DNA of 31,181 nucleotides from Flavobacteriales bacterium UBA3376 (GCA_002359055.1 DEQC01000043.1:1-31181); one strand, 5' to 3'; shown: positions 1 to 8,518, numbered from the stretch's first letter. Program-made: numbers and translations. Notes: a model not told the origin generated them from the sequence alone.

Positions 1-245
1 GGAGTCAAATACAATAATCCTGCATAAGTACCAAACAAAGCACCAGCATTTTCAGCGGTCCATTCCCAACCTGGATTACTTCCAATTGCGGCAATGGTTA
101 AGAAGTTTATCAAAAGTACTCTCATCCCGTAGAATGAAAATCGCTCCCACATCTCGGTGAAGAACAATACAAACAACCCTGCTGGGTGCCCCAAAACTTG
201 GGATTTAAAAAACTCTGCGTTTCCTGAATTATTATTTTGACTCAT
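1..245 (-). CDS. Peptide MFS transporter (POT/PTR2 family), N-terminal part, cut by the window edge
   Basis: Reading leftward from an ATG at 243-245, the frame is open to the window edge and gives 81 residues. Seen: a GHPAGLFVLFFTEMWERF stretch at about residues 19-36, which contains the ExxERF motif (E31 to R35) of the first helix of proton-coupled oligopeptide transporters. It is nearly the same as the matching stretch of the full-length protein at 2250-3860, so the two are paralogues. Family knowledge: POT proteins import di- and tripeptides with protons across the inner membrane. It starts 31 bases after the stop of the transporter at 277-1923, so the two are probably co-transcribed. The substrate is unknown and the rest of the gene lies outside. 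Confidence 0.85.
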   Translation of the reverse strand, partial: MSQNNNSGNAEFFKSQVLGHPAGLFVLFFTEMWERFSFYGMRVLLINFLTIAAIGSNPGWEWTAENAGALFGTYAGLLYLT

Positions 246-276
246 GATGAATTATATTATATGTGTTTTCAACTTT

Positions 277-1923
277 TTATAAATTATTTCTTAATTTTTT
301 CTCTCTTGGTCGGATAATTAAATGATCATATAGACTCAATGAAACGATAGAGAAAACTCCTATTCCAACGATAACTATCCATATTTTATTGGGAGAATAA
401 GTATTCCAAAGCATTTCTGTCATTTCCCAATGTCCCATTCCTAATTTCTGCTCTGCCAAAGAGAAATATTCATTTTTAGAAAAAGCCAAAGGCACTTCTG
501 AAACATCTATTCCGGCTTGATTTGCATATTCTAAGAATGAATTTCTTATTTCTTCCCAGTTCAATTCTTCGTTCTTCAATCCAAATTTTTCTTCAAAATC
601 CGACAAAGGCATATCTAACACCTTTGCACCGGCAGAAGAGAATTGTTCTGGAGTAACTACATCTGGCATATCGATATTACGAGAACTCATTTCTTTTTGT
701 AGTAATGAAAGTTTATCTGACCAAGACTGATATAAATTTCCAGAAATAAATCTTGTTACAAAATAACTCACTGCTACTGGCAAAAAATAAGTTCCTTGGT
801 AAAGACCTTCTTTTCCTTTTGGTGTGATCAACGCAATAAAAGATGAAACCGTCGGGCTGGACATCATTTCACCCACTGCAAAAATCATAGTTCCAATGAT
901 GGTGAACCATACATTTCCTGAATAAAACGTCAGACCAATTCCCAAAGTCGCTATCACAGCTCCCCTAATCACTGCGCTTATGTGACGCATTTTGGTAACG
1001 AAGAAAGAGATGAAGACTTGAAAAAGTACAATCATCAATGCATCGATTTGGGTAAACATTTCTGGTTTAATTTGACCATTCAATGAAAGTATTTTTCCTA
1101 AAAAAGGAATGTTTTCATTGAACCATAAACTGATTGCAGACGAATCCACCCAATCATCTATAAAGTTAGGCAAAGTGTTAAACAGTTGGTTGAACATTGT
1201 CCAGAAGCCAACCATTAGTAATAACAATAATCCTAAACGTATATCTTTTAGTGCAATGAAAATATTTACAACAGAATCTCTGATTGCTTCTCCAATCGAA
1301 TCTTTAGGTCTTTCTACTTTTTTCTCTTTATAGAAAAGTAGAAGTATGATCAAGTTGATTGTAATAACTACAGCAGCTTGGATGAAAATAATTTTCCATC
1401 CCATAGAATTTCTTAATGCAGAAGATAAAAATGGACCAATAAATCCACCGATATTTACCATTACATAAAAAATCCCAAAACCAAGTGTTCCAGTGGTTTC
1501 ATCCGTATTTCTTGCGACTATGGCCGATGCTACAGGTTTAAAAAAGGCGGCACCTATAGCAACCAACAAAAACACCATAAAAACTTGTGTGAATGAGGTA
1601 ACCTCTCCTAAAAGGTAATACCCAGCAATCATGATGACATAAGAAATGATCAATGATAATTTGTATCCGATCCTATCGGCAATCACTCCAAAAATCAATG
1701 GTAACAAATACAGTATTGCTACTATATCTCCCATGATCATCCCTTTTTGGATATGGTCAAATCCCAATCCACCGGTATCGGTTGACCCCACCAAATAAAT
1801 ACTGAAGAGCCCGTATATACCATACCACGCCCAACGCTCAAACAACTCCATCACGCTGGCTAACCAGAAATTATTGTTCAGCGAGCCTATGGTTTGTAAA
1901 AAGGACTTTTTATTTTCCGCCAT
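277..1923 (-). CDS. Divergent POT-like MFS peptide transporter with a large soluble insert
   Basis: A 548-residue polytopic membrane protein. Seen: the POT first-helix motif as E26-LF-E29-R30 followed by WAWYG, and a DRIGYK loop near residues 83-88 that matches the MFS loop 2-3 signature. Near residue 398 the helices are interrupted by about 112 polar, charged residues (roughly 398-510), followed by a last helix at about 513-532 and a basic tail. A second, smaller non-helical stretch lies near 252-290. Family knowledge: POT members are proton-coupled importers of short peptides, usually with 12 to 14 helices and a short link before the last one. The ExxER motif argues for proton-peptide symport, but the sequence is much further from the standard family than its two neighbours, so the substrate could differ. 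It probably forms an operon with the truncated POT gene downstream. Confidence 0.8.
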   Translation of the reverse strand: MAENKKSFLQTIGSLNNNFWLASVMELFERWAWYGIYGLFSIYLVGSTDTGGLGFDHIQKGMIMGDIVAILYLLPLIFGVIADRIGYKLSLIISYVIMIAGYYLLGEVTSFTQVFMVFLLVAIGAAFFKPVASAIVARNTDETTGTLGFGIFYVMVNIGGFIGPFLSSALRNSMGWKIIFIQAAVVITINLIILLLFYKEKKVERPKDSIGEAIRDSVVNIFIALKDIRLGLLLLLMVGFWTMFNQLFNTLPNFIDDWVDSSAISLWFNENIPFLGKILSLNGQIKPEMFTQIDALMIVLFQVFISFFVTKMRHISAVIRGAVIATLGIGLTFYSGNVWFTIIGTMIFAVGEMMSSPTVSSFIALITPKGKEGLYQGTYFLPVAVSYFVTRFISGNLYQSWSDKLSLLQKEMSSRNIDMPDVVTPEQFSSAGAKVLDMPLSDFEEKFGLKNEELNWEEIRNSFLEYANQAGIDVSEVPLAFSKNEYFSLAEQKLGMGHWEMTEMLWNTYSPNKIWIVIVGIGVFSIVSLSLYDHLIIRPREKKLRNNL

Positions 1924-1993
1924 TAAATGTGTTTTTTACCTTTCGCTAATTAAGTATTTGAAAGTTTTTGTCCAAATTATTGGACATAACTCA

Positions 1994-2001
1994 CAAATTT
2001 A
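1994..2001 (-). promoter_or_regulatory. Candidate Bacteroidota -7 box (TAAATTTG)
   Basis: On the minus strand the bases read TAAATTTG, matching the TAnnTTTG -7 consensus, about 70 bases ahead of the 277-1923 start. No TTG is found at the expected distance upstream, so this may be a chance match in AT-rich DNA. Confidence 0.25.
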
Positions 2002-2125
2002 AAAATTAAGTTGAGAGTTAAGGCTTATCTAAGCAATTATTTGATGTTATTTTCCAAAAATTCACACTTTCATAAATTATCATTTGCTTAAATAACAATC
2101 TTCTAAAAACCATGAATTCATAAAA

Positions 2126-2163
2126 TTTCCCAAAATCAATTGTGAGCAAATGAGTTTGGGAAA
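2126..2163. repeat. 9-bp perfect inverted repeat, TTTCCCAAA / TTTGGGAAA
   Basis: The arms are at 2126-2134 and 2155-2163, separated by 20 bases. The right arm is not followed by a T run on either strand, so it does not look like a terminator. It could be a regulator binding site or a weak RNA stem upstream of the transporter; the role is unknown. Confidence 0.4.
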
Positions 2164-2194
2164 GTAAATTTGGTTCATCGATCAAAAGTTTATC

Positions 2195-2227
2195 CATAAA
2201 AAAAGGACTTCAATTAAGAAGTCCTTT
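2195..2227 (-). terminator. Rho-independent terminator of the POT transporter gene
   Basis: A perfect 10-bp stem, AAAGGACTTC / GAAGTCCTTT (2202-2211 and 2218-2227), closes a 6-base loop. On the minus-strand transcript it is followed by a run of T. It sits 22 bases past the stop of the 2250-3860 gene and separates that gene from the 277-1923 gene. Confidence 0.85.
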
Positions 2228-2249
2228 CATATATACTAATAAAAATGAA

Positions 2250-3860
2250 TTATCTAATTCCGTGCATCATTTTCTTCAACATAGGAGTCAATAACAATAA
2301 TATCAAAGCCGCTGTCCATGGAAGAGCTGCAAATAAACCGAAGAAGTGCATCATGGAATATTCCGCTGTAATTTTGTCAATTAGCCCTCCCAAAACTCCA
2401 CCAAGTAGATGAGCAATTGCCGAAGACGCAAACCATAGACCAAATACTAACCCAATAAATTTCTTAGGTGACAATTTACTTACATAGGACAGTCCTACGG
2501 GAGATAAACAAAGTTCTCCCGTTGTATGGAAGAAGTACGCTACAATCAACCAAACCATACTTACAGATGCGGTTGCGGCACCTTGGGGAATAGAGCTTGC
2601 TCCATACGCCAAAACCACAAAGCCAATTCCCAAAAGGAAAAGACCCATGGCAAATTTCACTGGACCTGATGGATTCCATACTTTTTCCCAAATCTTACTA
2701 AATGTTGCTGCCAAGGTTATAATAAAAAATGAGTTTAAAACTTGAAACCAAGTCGCTGCTACTTCTGTTTCCAAAGCCGTAAACTCTCTGATAATTTTCC
2801 AAAGTCCTAAATACCAAATAATTACAAAACTTATAGCCGTAGCAATTATAGTGGCTGGATACTTTTTAAATAATTGTTTTGCCAATCTTAATAAAACAAC
2901 AGTAACTATAATTAAAGGAAATAGCGTCAAAGCCGCATCTACCCATTTAAATACTACTGCTGCATTTCCATCCAAAACTCTTTGGGTATAATCCAAAGCA
3001 AAGATATTCATCGAGCCTCCCGCTTGTTCAAAAGACAACCAGAAAAATATACTGAAGAAAATCAATACGCCAATTACAATCAATCGGTCACGAATCACTT
3101 TTGGATTCTCTTCATCAACTTCTCCTTCTTTCACCTCTTTCTTTCCGCCAATCTCCTCGATTTCATCTTGTACTTCACCTTGTACGGTAAGTAATTTCGG
3201 GTCTAATCCAATTCGACCAAAATAAGTTCTTGCGAAATAGAACTGAAGCATTCCAAAGAACATAAATACACCAGCCAATCCAAATCCATAATGCCATCCT
3301 ACTTTTTCACCAATGTATCCACAAAGCATCATTCCTAAAAATGCTCCGGCATTAATACCCATATAAAAAATCGTATATCCCGCGTCTTTTTTAGATGAGT
3401 TATCAGGGTACAATTGACCCACCATCGTTGAGATATTTGGCTTAAACATACCATTCCCCAATACCATTAAGCCCAGACCTATATAAAAGAAATATTTATG
3501 AGCCCCTTCTAATGCCATGGAAGCATGTCCTAAAGTCATCATCAAAGCACCAATCAAAATTGCTTTTCGATAACCCGTCAATTTATCGGCGATAATACCT
3601 CCCAAAATCGGAGTTAAATAAACCAAAAAACCATATAACCCAAATAATTGTGTTGCCTGTTGTCTTGTCCATTCCCATCCACCATCAGCAATTGTACTTA
3701 CTAAAAAAATTACCAATAATGCCCGCATACCATAGTAGCTGAATCGCTCCCACATCTCGGTAAAAAACAAGACGAGCAATCCCGCCGGATGCCCCATTAC
3801 CATTTTATCATCTACACCTTGTTTTTTCAGGTGCGAAATTAGTTGTTCATCTCTTTCCAT
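2250..3860 (-). CDS. Proton-coupled oligopeptide (di-/tripeptide) transporter, POT/PTR2 family
   Basis: A 536-residue inner-membrane transporter. Seen: the ExxERFxYYG motif at residues 35-43, a FKPNIST motif in the fourth-helix region, a charged cytoplasmic linker at about residues 219-258 between the two helix bundles, and a late TTGELCLSPVGLSYV segment typical of POT proteins. Family knowledge: these proteins move di- and tripeptides with protons, and ExxER in helix 1 is needed for proton coupling. The length is close to bacterial POT proteins of the DtpT type. The gene begins 30 bases after the stop of the DPP IV-like peptidase gene and ends at a strong terminator. The pair therefore looks like one transcript that first cuts dipeptides off longer peptides and then takes them in; this link is inferred. 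Confidence 0.93.
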   Translation of the reverse strand: MERDEQLISHLKKQGVDDKMVMGHPAGLLVLFFTEMWERFSYYGMRALLVIFLVSTIADGGWEWTRQQATQLFGLYGFLVYLTPILGGIIADKLTGYRKAILIGALMMTLGHASMALEGAHKYFFYIGLGLMVLGNGMFKPNISTMVGQLYPDNSSKKDAGYTIFYMGINAGAFLGMMLCGYIGEKVGWHYGFGLAGVFMFFGMLQFYFARTYFGRIGLDPKLLTVQGEVQDEIEEIGGKKEVKEGEVDEENPKVIRDRLIVIGVLIFFSIFFWLSFEQAGGSMNIFALDYTQRVLDGNAAVVFKWVDAALTLFPLIIVTVVLLRLAKQLFKKYPATIIATAISFVIIWYLGLWKIIREFTALETEVAATWFQVLNSFFIITLAATFSKIWEKVWNPSGPVKFAMGLFLLGIGFVVLAYGASSIPQGAATASVSMVWLIVAYFFHTTGELCLSPVGLSYVSKLSPKKFIGLVFGLWFASSAIAHLLGGVLGGLIDKITAEYSMMHFFGLFAALPWTAALILLLLTPMLKKMMHGIR

Positions 3861-3890
3861 TACATTTATTTAGTTTTTGAATTCTTTTAT

Positions 3891-6050
3891 TTACAAATTG
3901 TTCTTAATATAGTTGGTCATCAATGTATATAACTGAAGACGTGTATTTCCTCCATAAATTCCATGGTTTTTATCTGGGTAAATCATCATTTCAAATTGCT
4001 TATTGGCCATGATTAACGCATCTGCCAAATCCATAGCATTTTGAACATGTACATTATCGTCAGCTGTTCCATGAATCAATAAAAACTTATTTCTTTTATC
4101 ATCAAAATCTCTCGCATAAGTGATTGGTGAATTCATATCATATCCTTGTGGGTTTTCTTGAGGCGTTCGCATAAATCGCTCTGTATAAACAGTATCATAA
4201 TAGCGCCAATTGCTTACCGGAGCTACTGCTATCGCTAATTTAAATACATCACCTGCTCTAAAAACACAATTGCTCGACATATAACCTCCATAACTCCATC
4301 CCCAAATTCCAATTCTATTTTCATCGACATAAGGAAGTTTTGCAATTTCTCTCGCTGCACCGATTTGATCTTCTACTTCTAATTTCCCTAAATCCAAATA
4401 GGTTTGTTTTTTAAATTCAACTCCTTTTCCACCGGTTCCACGTCCATCTACACTATACACCAGATATCCTTCTTGTGCCAACATAAAGTGCCATTGATCA
4501 TTGGTGTTATGCCAAGTATTTAAAACTGTTTGAGAACCAGGTCCGCTGTATTGATACATCAAAACTGGATATTTTTTGTTGGGATCAAAGTCTTTTGGTT
4601 TGATTACATATGCATTTAACTCAACTCCATTGACATCTATTGTGGTCAACTCTTTGGTTCCCATTCCATCTTCTTTCAAACGTTGAGCAATGATAGAATT
4701 GTTTAAAATCACTCCATATTCTCGTGCACTTTCACCACTTCTCAAATAATAAGTAGTTGGCTGATCAATGGATGAAAATGTATTGATGAAATATTCAAAA
4801 GTTTTACTGAATTGAGCGGAATTTATTCCATGTCTATCTGTCAAAGAAGTTAGATTTTTTCCGTTTAGTTTGATTCTATGAATTTGTTTTTCGGTAGAAA
4901 CTCTCTTTCCATTGTAAGCATTGGATTGAAAATAAATGGTTTTATCATCTGCATTGTAACCATAATAAGAAGTTACTTCCCAATCGCCTTTAGTGATTTG
5001 ACGAATCAATTTACCCGAGGAATCATAATGATAAAGATGTCTATTGCCATCACGCTCTGAAGCCCAGATAAAACTATTGTCATCCAAAAACTCTAAAGTA
5101 ACATCATCTGTCTCTATCCATCGTTGATCGTGTTCTGTAAATATCTTTTTTGATTTACCATTATCAGTATTTACAAAACTTAAATCGACTTGATTTTGAT
5201 GACGATTTGCACTCAGAACTGCTAAAGTATTTTTGTCTTTCGTGAATTTAATTTGAAATATATAATGCTTGTGTGCATCTTTTAAATCGATTTCAAAAGT
5301 ATTTTTTTTATTTAAATCATAAATGTGCAAAGAAACCTTTGAATTGTCTTCTCCTGCTTTTGGATATTTAAATCTCATTTCCTCAGGATACAATTGACCT
5401 TGATAAATCGAGATGAAATATTCCTCAACTTCAGATTCATCGAAACGAACAAAAGCTAAATATTTTCCATCGGCACTCCAATCGAAATGTCTAACAAAAC
5501 CAAATTCTTCTTCATAAACCCAATCGCAAATTCCATTGATAATTTCATTCTTTTTGCCATCGGTAGTCACTTGAACGGTTTGATTTAGGATTAAATCTTG
5601 GTAATAAATATTGTTTTCGTGTACGAAAGCCACTTTGGTCGCATCTGGCGAAAAAGTAGGCTCTTGAATAGGTTTTCCTTGGAAAACATCAACAAAAGAT
5701 TTAGTTTCTCGATTATAAACTTTCCATTGAGCAGTTGAAGAACGTCTATAAATCGGTTGTGTATTATTTGAAACCAATAAATATTTCTCATCGGAACTAA
5801 AACTGTAATCATCAAAATTGCCTTGAACGATTAGTTTTCTCGAATTGGTTTGATTGGTAAAAGAAGAATAAGCATAGCTATAGATTCCATCACTTTCGTT
5901 CAGGGTATAATGCTCTCCATCGTTCATGGAGTTAATTCCCCATAGCCCTTGAGCGTAATATTTTCCACTCCAAATATTTTCCAAAGTAATATTTTGGGCA
6001 TTTAGAGTTAGCATACTAAAAATGCCAAACAACAGGAATAACCTTTCCAT
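3891..6050 (-). CDS. DPP IV-like dipeptidyl peptidase (S9 family serine peptidase)
   Basis: A 719-residue secreted or periplasmic peptidase. Seen: a signal peptide (hydrophobic stretch after MERL, likely cut after LNAQ near residue 19); a beta-propeller region to about residue 480 with the DWVYEEEFG motif whose acidic residues at 180-182 match the substrate-amine-binding glutamates of DPP IV; and a C-terminal alpha/beta-hydrolase domain. The catalytic triad is Ser586 in GWSYGG, Asp664 in HGTADDNVH and His696 in DKNHG. The Ser-Asp and Asp-His spacings (78 and 32) equal those of human DPP IV (630, 708, 740). Family knowledge: these enzymes release N-terminal Xaa-Pro or Xaa-Ala dipeptides. The POT transporter directly downstream would take up the products. 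There is no type IX sorting domain, so a periplasmic place is likely. Confidence 0.93.
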   Translation of the reverse strand: MERLFLLFGIFSMLTLNAQNITLENIWSGKYYAQGLWGINSMNDGEHYTLNESDGIYSYAYSSFTNQTNSRKLIVQGNFDDYSFSSDEKYLLVSNNTQPIYRRSSTAQWKVYNRETKSFVDVFQGKPIQEPTFSPDATKVAFVHENNIYYQDLILNQTVQVTTDGKKNEIINGICDWVYEEEFGFVRHFDWSADGKYLAFVRFDESEVEEYFISIYQGQLYPEEMRFKYPKAGEDNSKVSLHIYDLNKKNTFEIDLKDAHKHYIFQIKFTKDKNTLAVLSANRHQNQVDLSFVNTDNGKSKKIFTEHDQRWIETDDVTLEFLDDNSFIWASERDGNRHLYHYDSSGKLIRQITKGDWEVTSYYGYNADDKTIYFQSNAYNGKRVSTEKQIHRIKLNGKNLTSLTDRHGINSAQFSKTFEYFINTFSSIDQPTTYYLRSGESAREYGVILNNSIIAQRLKEDGMGTKELTTIDVNGVELNAYVIKPKDFDPNKKYPVLMYQYSGPGSQTVLNTWHNTNDQWHFMLAQEGYLVYSVDGRGTGGKGVEFKKQTYLDLGKLEVEDQIGAAREIAKLPYVDENRIGIWGWSYGGYMSSNCVFRAGDVFKLAIAVAPVSNWRYYDTVYTERFMRTPQENPQGYDMNSPITYARDFDDKRNKFLLIHGTADDNVHVQNAMDLADALIMANKQFEMMIYPDKNHGIYGGNTRLQLYTLMTNYIKNNL

Positions 6051-6079
6051 TTCTTGCTTATTTCATTTGAGATAGATTC

Positions 6080-6087
6080 CAAAGATA
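6080..6087 (-). promoter_or_regulatory. Candidate -7 box (TATCTTTG) of the peptidase-transporter operon
   Basis: The minus strand reads TATCTTTG, a full match to TAnnTTTG, about 30 bases ahead of the peptidase ATG. The -33 position has ATG rather than TTG, 18 bases upstream. It is a plausible but imperfect promoter. Confidence 0.35.
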
Positions 6088-6130
6088 AAAAAAACTATTA
6101 TATGTCATAGTTTTGCTATGATTTATCTTT
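6081..6130 (-). repeat. Interrupted inverted repeat between the YheT-type gene and the peptidase gene
   Basis: Outer arms AAAGATAAA (6081-6089) and TTTATCTTT (6122-6130) enclose an inner stem TCATAG / CTATGA (6105-6110 and 6116-6121) with a 5-base loop. On the minus strand a run of eight T follows the inner stem after about ten bases. It may act as a weak terminator for the gene at 6175-7137. It overlaps the candidate promoter of the peptidase gene. Confidence 0.3.
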
Positions 6131-6174
6131 TATTCTTTCAAAAGTAAATTTAAAATCCAAAGCTGAGAATGGTT

Positions 6175-7137
6175 TTAAGATTTAATTTCCTTAAAAAATT
6201 CCAATGCTCTAATTTCTGGATAAGATAATTTAGGCAAATGAGTTGGGAAGGCACAATGTCCGCCATTTTCTGGTGTTTCTAAAAATACATAAGGATGATT
6301 TTTGGCGAAATCCATAGGAAAGCAATTTTCACCTAAAAAAGGATCATCCCATGCATTGATGACCAAAACAGGTGTTTTTGTAGCATCCATACTATAAGAA
6401 GGCGATGCTTTTTTGTAATAATCATCTTTGTCAGAAAATCCATGAACGGGTGCAGTAAAGTGGTCATCGATTTCATCGAAACTTTTGATTTTCTCCAATT
6501 TTCGCCAATCGACTTCATTGGGAAATTGTTCTTTTTTTAATTCAAATTTCTTTGAAATCTTGGTTATAAAGTTTTGAAGATAAACTTTATTAAAACCTTT
6601 TTTCAACGACTCAGCACTATCTTTTAGTTCAATTGGAGTTGAAACTGCAACGGCTGCTTTGACTTTTGGATCGATATTCATACGGCTCAAATAATTGATA
6701 ATTTGAGCTCCACCCATAGAAAAGCCGAGCAAATAAACTTCATCAAAACCTTTGTCAATTACATATTTGACAACTGTATCTAAATCGTCTATCACTGCAT
6801 GATGATACATTCTGAGCAAACGATTCATCTCACCACTACAAGATCTGTTATTCCAAGCATAAACAGAATAATTTTGTTCGATAAAATAGTTTGCACTTGT
6901 ATTATTATAAGTTCTGACTGAACCACCTTCTAATCCATGGCAAAGAATCACCGCTTTTTTGGGTGATTGAAGGATAAAATCTACATCTAAAAAATCACCA
7001 TCGCTCAATTCCAATCTTTCTCTTTGATAAATTGGTGGTGTTGTTTTCAAAAATCTTCCGAAATAGATGGTTGATATGTGTGGATTTCTATACCAGAATT
7101 TGGGAGTTTTATATTTTGATTTTTTTACAATTGGCAT
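6175..7137 (-). CDS. YheT-type alpha/beta-hydrolase
   Basis: A 320-residue cytoplasmic alpha/beta-hydrolase fold. Seen: a CHGLEGG oxyanion-side motif near residue 66, the nucleophile elbow GFSMGG with Ser140, a late aspartate pair at 264-265 in NAWDDPF, and His294 in GGHCAF, giving a full Ser-Asp-His triad in the usual order. The WNNRSCSGE stretch resembles the WN-RGCSGE motif of the YheT/ABHD1-3 group. Family knowledge: relatives are esterases or lipases, and the bacterial YheT substrate is not known. The ATG overlaps the TAA of the DUF721 gene (TAATG), so translation is probably coupled. The link to recF is likely only operon membership. Confidence 0.85.
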   Translation of the reverse strand: MPIVKKSKYKTPKFWYRNPHISTIYFGRFLKTTPPIYQRERLELSDGDFLDVDFILQSPKKAVILCHGLEGGSVRTYNNTSANYFIEQNYSVYAWNNRSCSGEMNRLLRMYHHAVIDDLDTVVKYVIDKGFDEVYLLGFSMGGAQIINYLSRMNIDPKVKAAVAVSTPIELKDSAESLKKGFNKVYLQNFITKISKKFELKKEQFPNEVDWRKLEKIKSFDEIDDHFTAPVHGFSDKDDYYKKASPSYSMDATKTPVLVINAWDDPFLGENCFPMDFAKNHPYVFLETPENGGHCAFPTHLPKLSYPEIRALEFFKEIKS

Positions 7138-7430
7138 TATAAAAATCTTACATCAGTTATAAATTGTTTGCCGATATCTTCGTTGATATGTTCGATAATT
7201 TTGGATTTCCCAAAGCTCAATTCATTCTTTAACTCAGGTGAGTTTATATGGATAAACAATATTTTATTTCTCACATAAAAATTCTCTACATAGCCCATGA
7301 TATATTTTCCCATCATATCTTGGAAAGCCTCTTCGGCTTGAACCGTCAAAATTTTCTCTTCAAGTCCAAGTTCAGAAATCATCAATCTTATGGCTTCTCC
7401 TAAATTTTGTTCATTTTTCCTCTTTTTCAC
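7137..7430 (-). CDS. DUF721 (DciA-like) protein
   Basis: A 97-residue basic protein without signal peptide or membrane helix. Seen: an N-terminal amphipathic part with NLGEAIRLMISELGLEEK, then a compact domain ending with FGKSKIIEHINEDIG; this is the pattern of DUF721 proteins. Family knowledge: DUF721 includes DciA, the replicative helicase operator in most bacteria that lack DnaC/DnaI, and Bacteroidota often carry a short version next to recF. It overlaps recF by four bases (ATGA) upstream and the YheT-type gene by one base downstream, so the three are translated as a unit. A role at the DnaB helicase is inferred from family and context; this short form lacks a long extra domain. Confidence 0.8.
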   Translation of the reverse strand: MKKRKNEQNLGEAIRLMISELGLEEKILTVQAEEAFQDMMGKYIMGYVENFYVRNKILFIHINSPELKNELSFGKSKIIEHINEDIGKQFITDVRFL

Positions 7431-8506
7431 AGCCTAAATATTTTACTTTCTGAATTGATTTTCGTGACTATAGCTTCGGTTCTTTCGGGATGAGTATCTG
7501 AAATGAAAATTTGTCCAAAATGATCATCATTGACCAAAGAAATCAATTGTTCGACTCTACTTTCGTCCAATTTATCAAAAATATCATCTAACAACAAAAG
7601 AGGAGTAACATTTAGGTTTTTTTTGATCAATTCTAATTGTGCCAATTTTAGAGCAATTAGATACGATTTTTGTTGTCCTTGCGACCCAAACTTTTTGATT
7701 GGATGATTCATTATATTCAAATCCAAGTCATCTTTGTGAATACCTTGGGTTGAATGTTGAGCCATTCTATCTTTGTGTAAATTTTCTTCTAAAAGTTCCT
7801 CAAAGCTTTTGTCATGCAATTGTGATTGATACACTATGCTCACTTTTTCATTGCCTTTGGACAAGGTTTGATAGTATTCTTGGAAAATAGGTTGAAATTG
7901 ACTCAGCAATTCTTTTCTCTTTTCATAAATGAATTTCCCTAAGTTTATCAAATCTTGGTTATAAATTTCCAAGGAAGTTTTATCGAAAGTTTGATTTTGA
8001 AAAAAATATTTCAGTAAAGTATTTCTTTGCAACAAAACTCTATTGTATCGAATCAATTTCTGCAAATATTCTTTATTGGACTGAGAGATGATATTGTCAA
8101 CAAATCGTCTTCTAACGGCGCTTCCTTCTTGAATGAGGTCACTATCATAGGGTGAAATCATGACCAAAGGGAACTGACCGATATGGTCTGCTATTTTTGG
8201 ATATGTTTTACCATTTTTCTTGAGTACTTTAGGTTTATCTTTTTGAACACCACAGAAAATCACATTTTCTTCTTCATCGATTTGAAAATTTCCTTCTAAA
8301 GAGAAGAATTCTTCACCAAATCTAATATTTTGTGCATCTGAATAGTTCAGATAAGATTTCGCCAAGGCGAGGTAGTGAACTGCGTCTAAAATATTGGTTT
8401 TACCAATTCCGTTGGGTCCAACAAAAGCGTTGAGTTTTGGAGAAAAGTCCAATTCAAGTTCTTCAAAGTTTTTAAAATTTCTCAGTAAAATCGTTTTCAG
8501 AAACAT
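7427..8506 (-). CDS. recF: DNA replication and repair protein RecF
   Basis: A 359-residue SMC-like ATPase that helps load RecA at gapped DNA with RecO and RecR. Seen: Walker A GPNGIGKT at residues 30-37, the family N-terminal LxNFKNF stretch just before it, the ABC signature region GSQGQQKS about 85 residues from the end, and Walker B LLLLDDIFDKLD soon after. The length fits the family (about 360). The first gene of a three-gene overlapping operon, it shares four bases with the DUF721 gene. The chosen ATG gives the usual N-terminus starting a few residues before the LRNF motif. A -7-like box lies only about four bases ahead of the ATG. Confidence 0.97.
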   Translation of the reverse strand: MFLKTILLRNFKNFEELELDFSPKLNAFVGPNGIGKTNILDAVHYLALAKSYLNYSDAQNIRFGEEFFSLEGNFQIDEEENVIFCGVQKDKPKVLKKNGKTYPKIADHIGQFPLVMISPYDSDLIQEGSAVRRRFVDNIISQSNKEYLQKLIRYNRVLLQRNTLLKYFFQNQTFDKTSLEIYNQDLINLGKFIYEKRKELLSQFQPIFQEYYQTLSKGNEKVSIVYQSQLHDKSFEELLEENLHKDRMAQHSTQGIHKDDLDLNIMNHPIKKFGSQGQQKSYLIALKLAQLELIKKNLNVTPLLLLDDIFDKLDESRVEQLISLVNDDHFGQIFISDTHPERTEAIVTKINSESKIFRL

Positions 8507-8510
8507 TTGT

Positions 8511-8518
8511 CAAAATTA
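8511..8518 (-). promoter_or_regulatory. -7-like box (TAATTTTG) touching the recF start
   Basis: The minus strand reads TAATTTTG, ending four bases before the recF ATG. If used, the transcript would be nearly leaderless. No TTG is found at the expected -33 place, so the call is weak. Confidence 0.25.

Larger units (their letters stand above)
1924..2194. other. Non-coding upstream region of the divergent transporter
   Basis: This AT-rich stretch lies between the start of the 277-1923 transporter and the terminator of the next gene. I see no credible small gene, tRNA or riboswitch. It holds one -7-like box (1994-2001) and one 9-bp inverted repeat (2126-2163), each listed separately. Confidence 0.5.
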
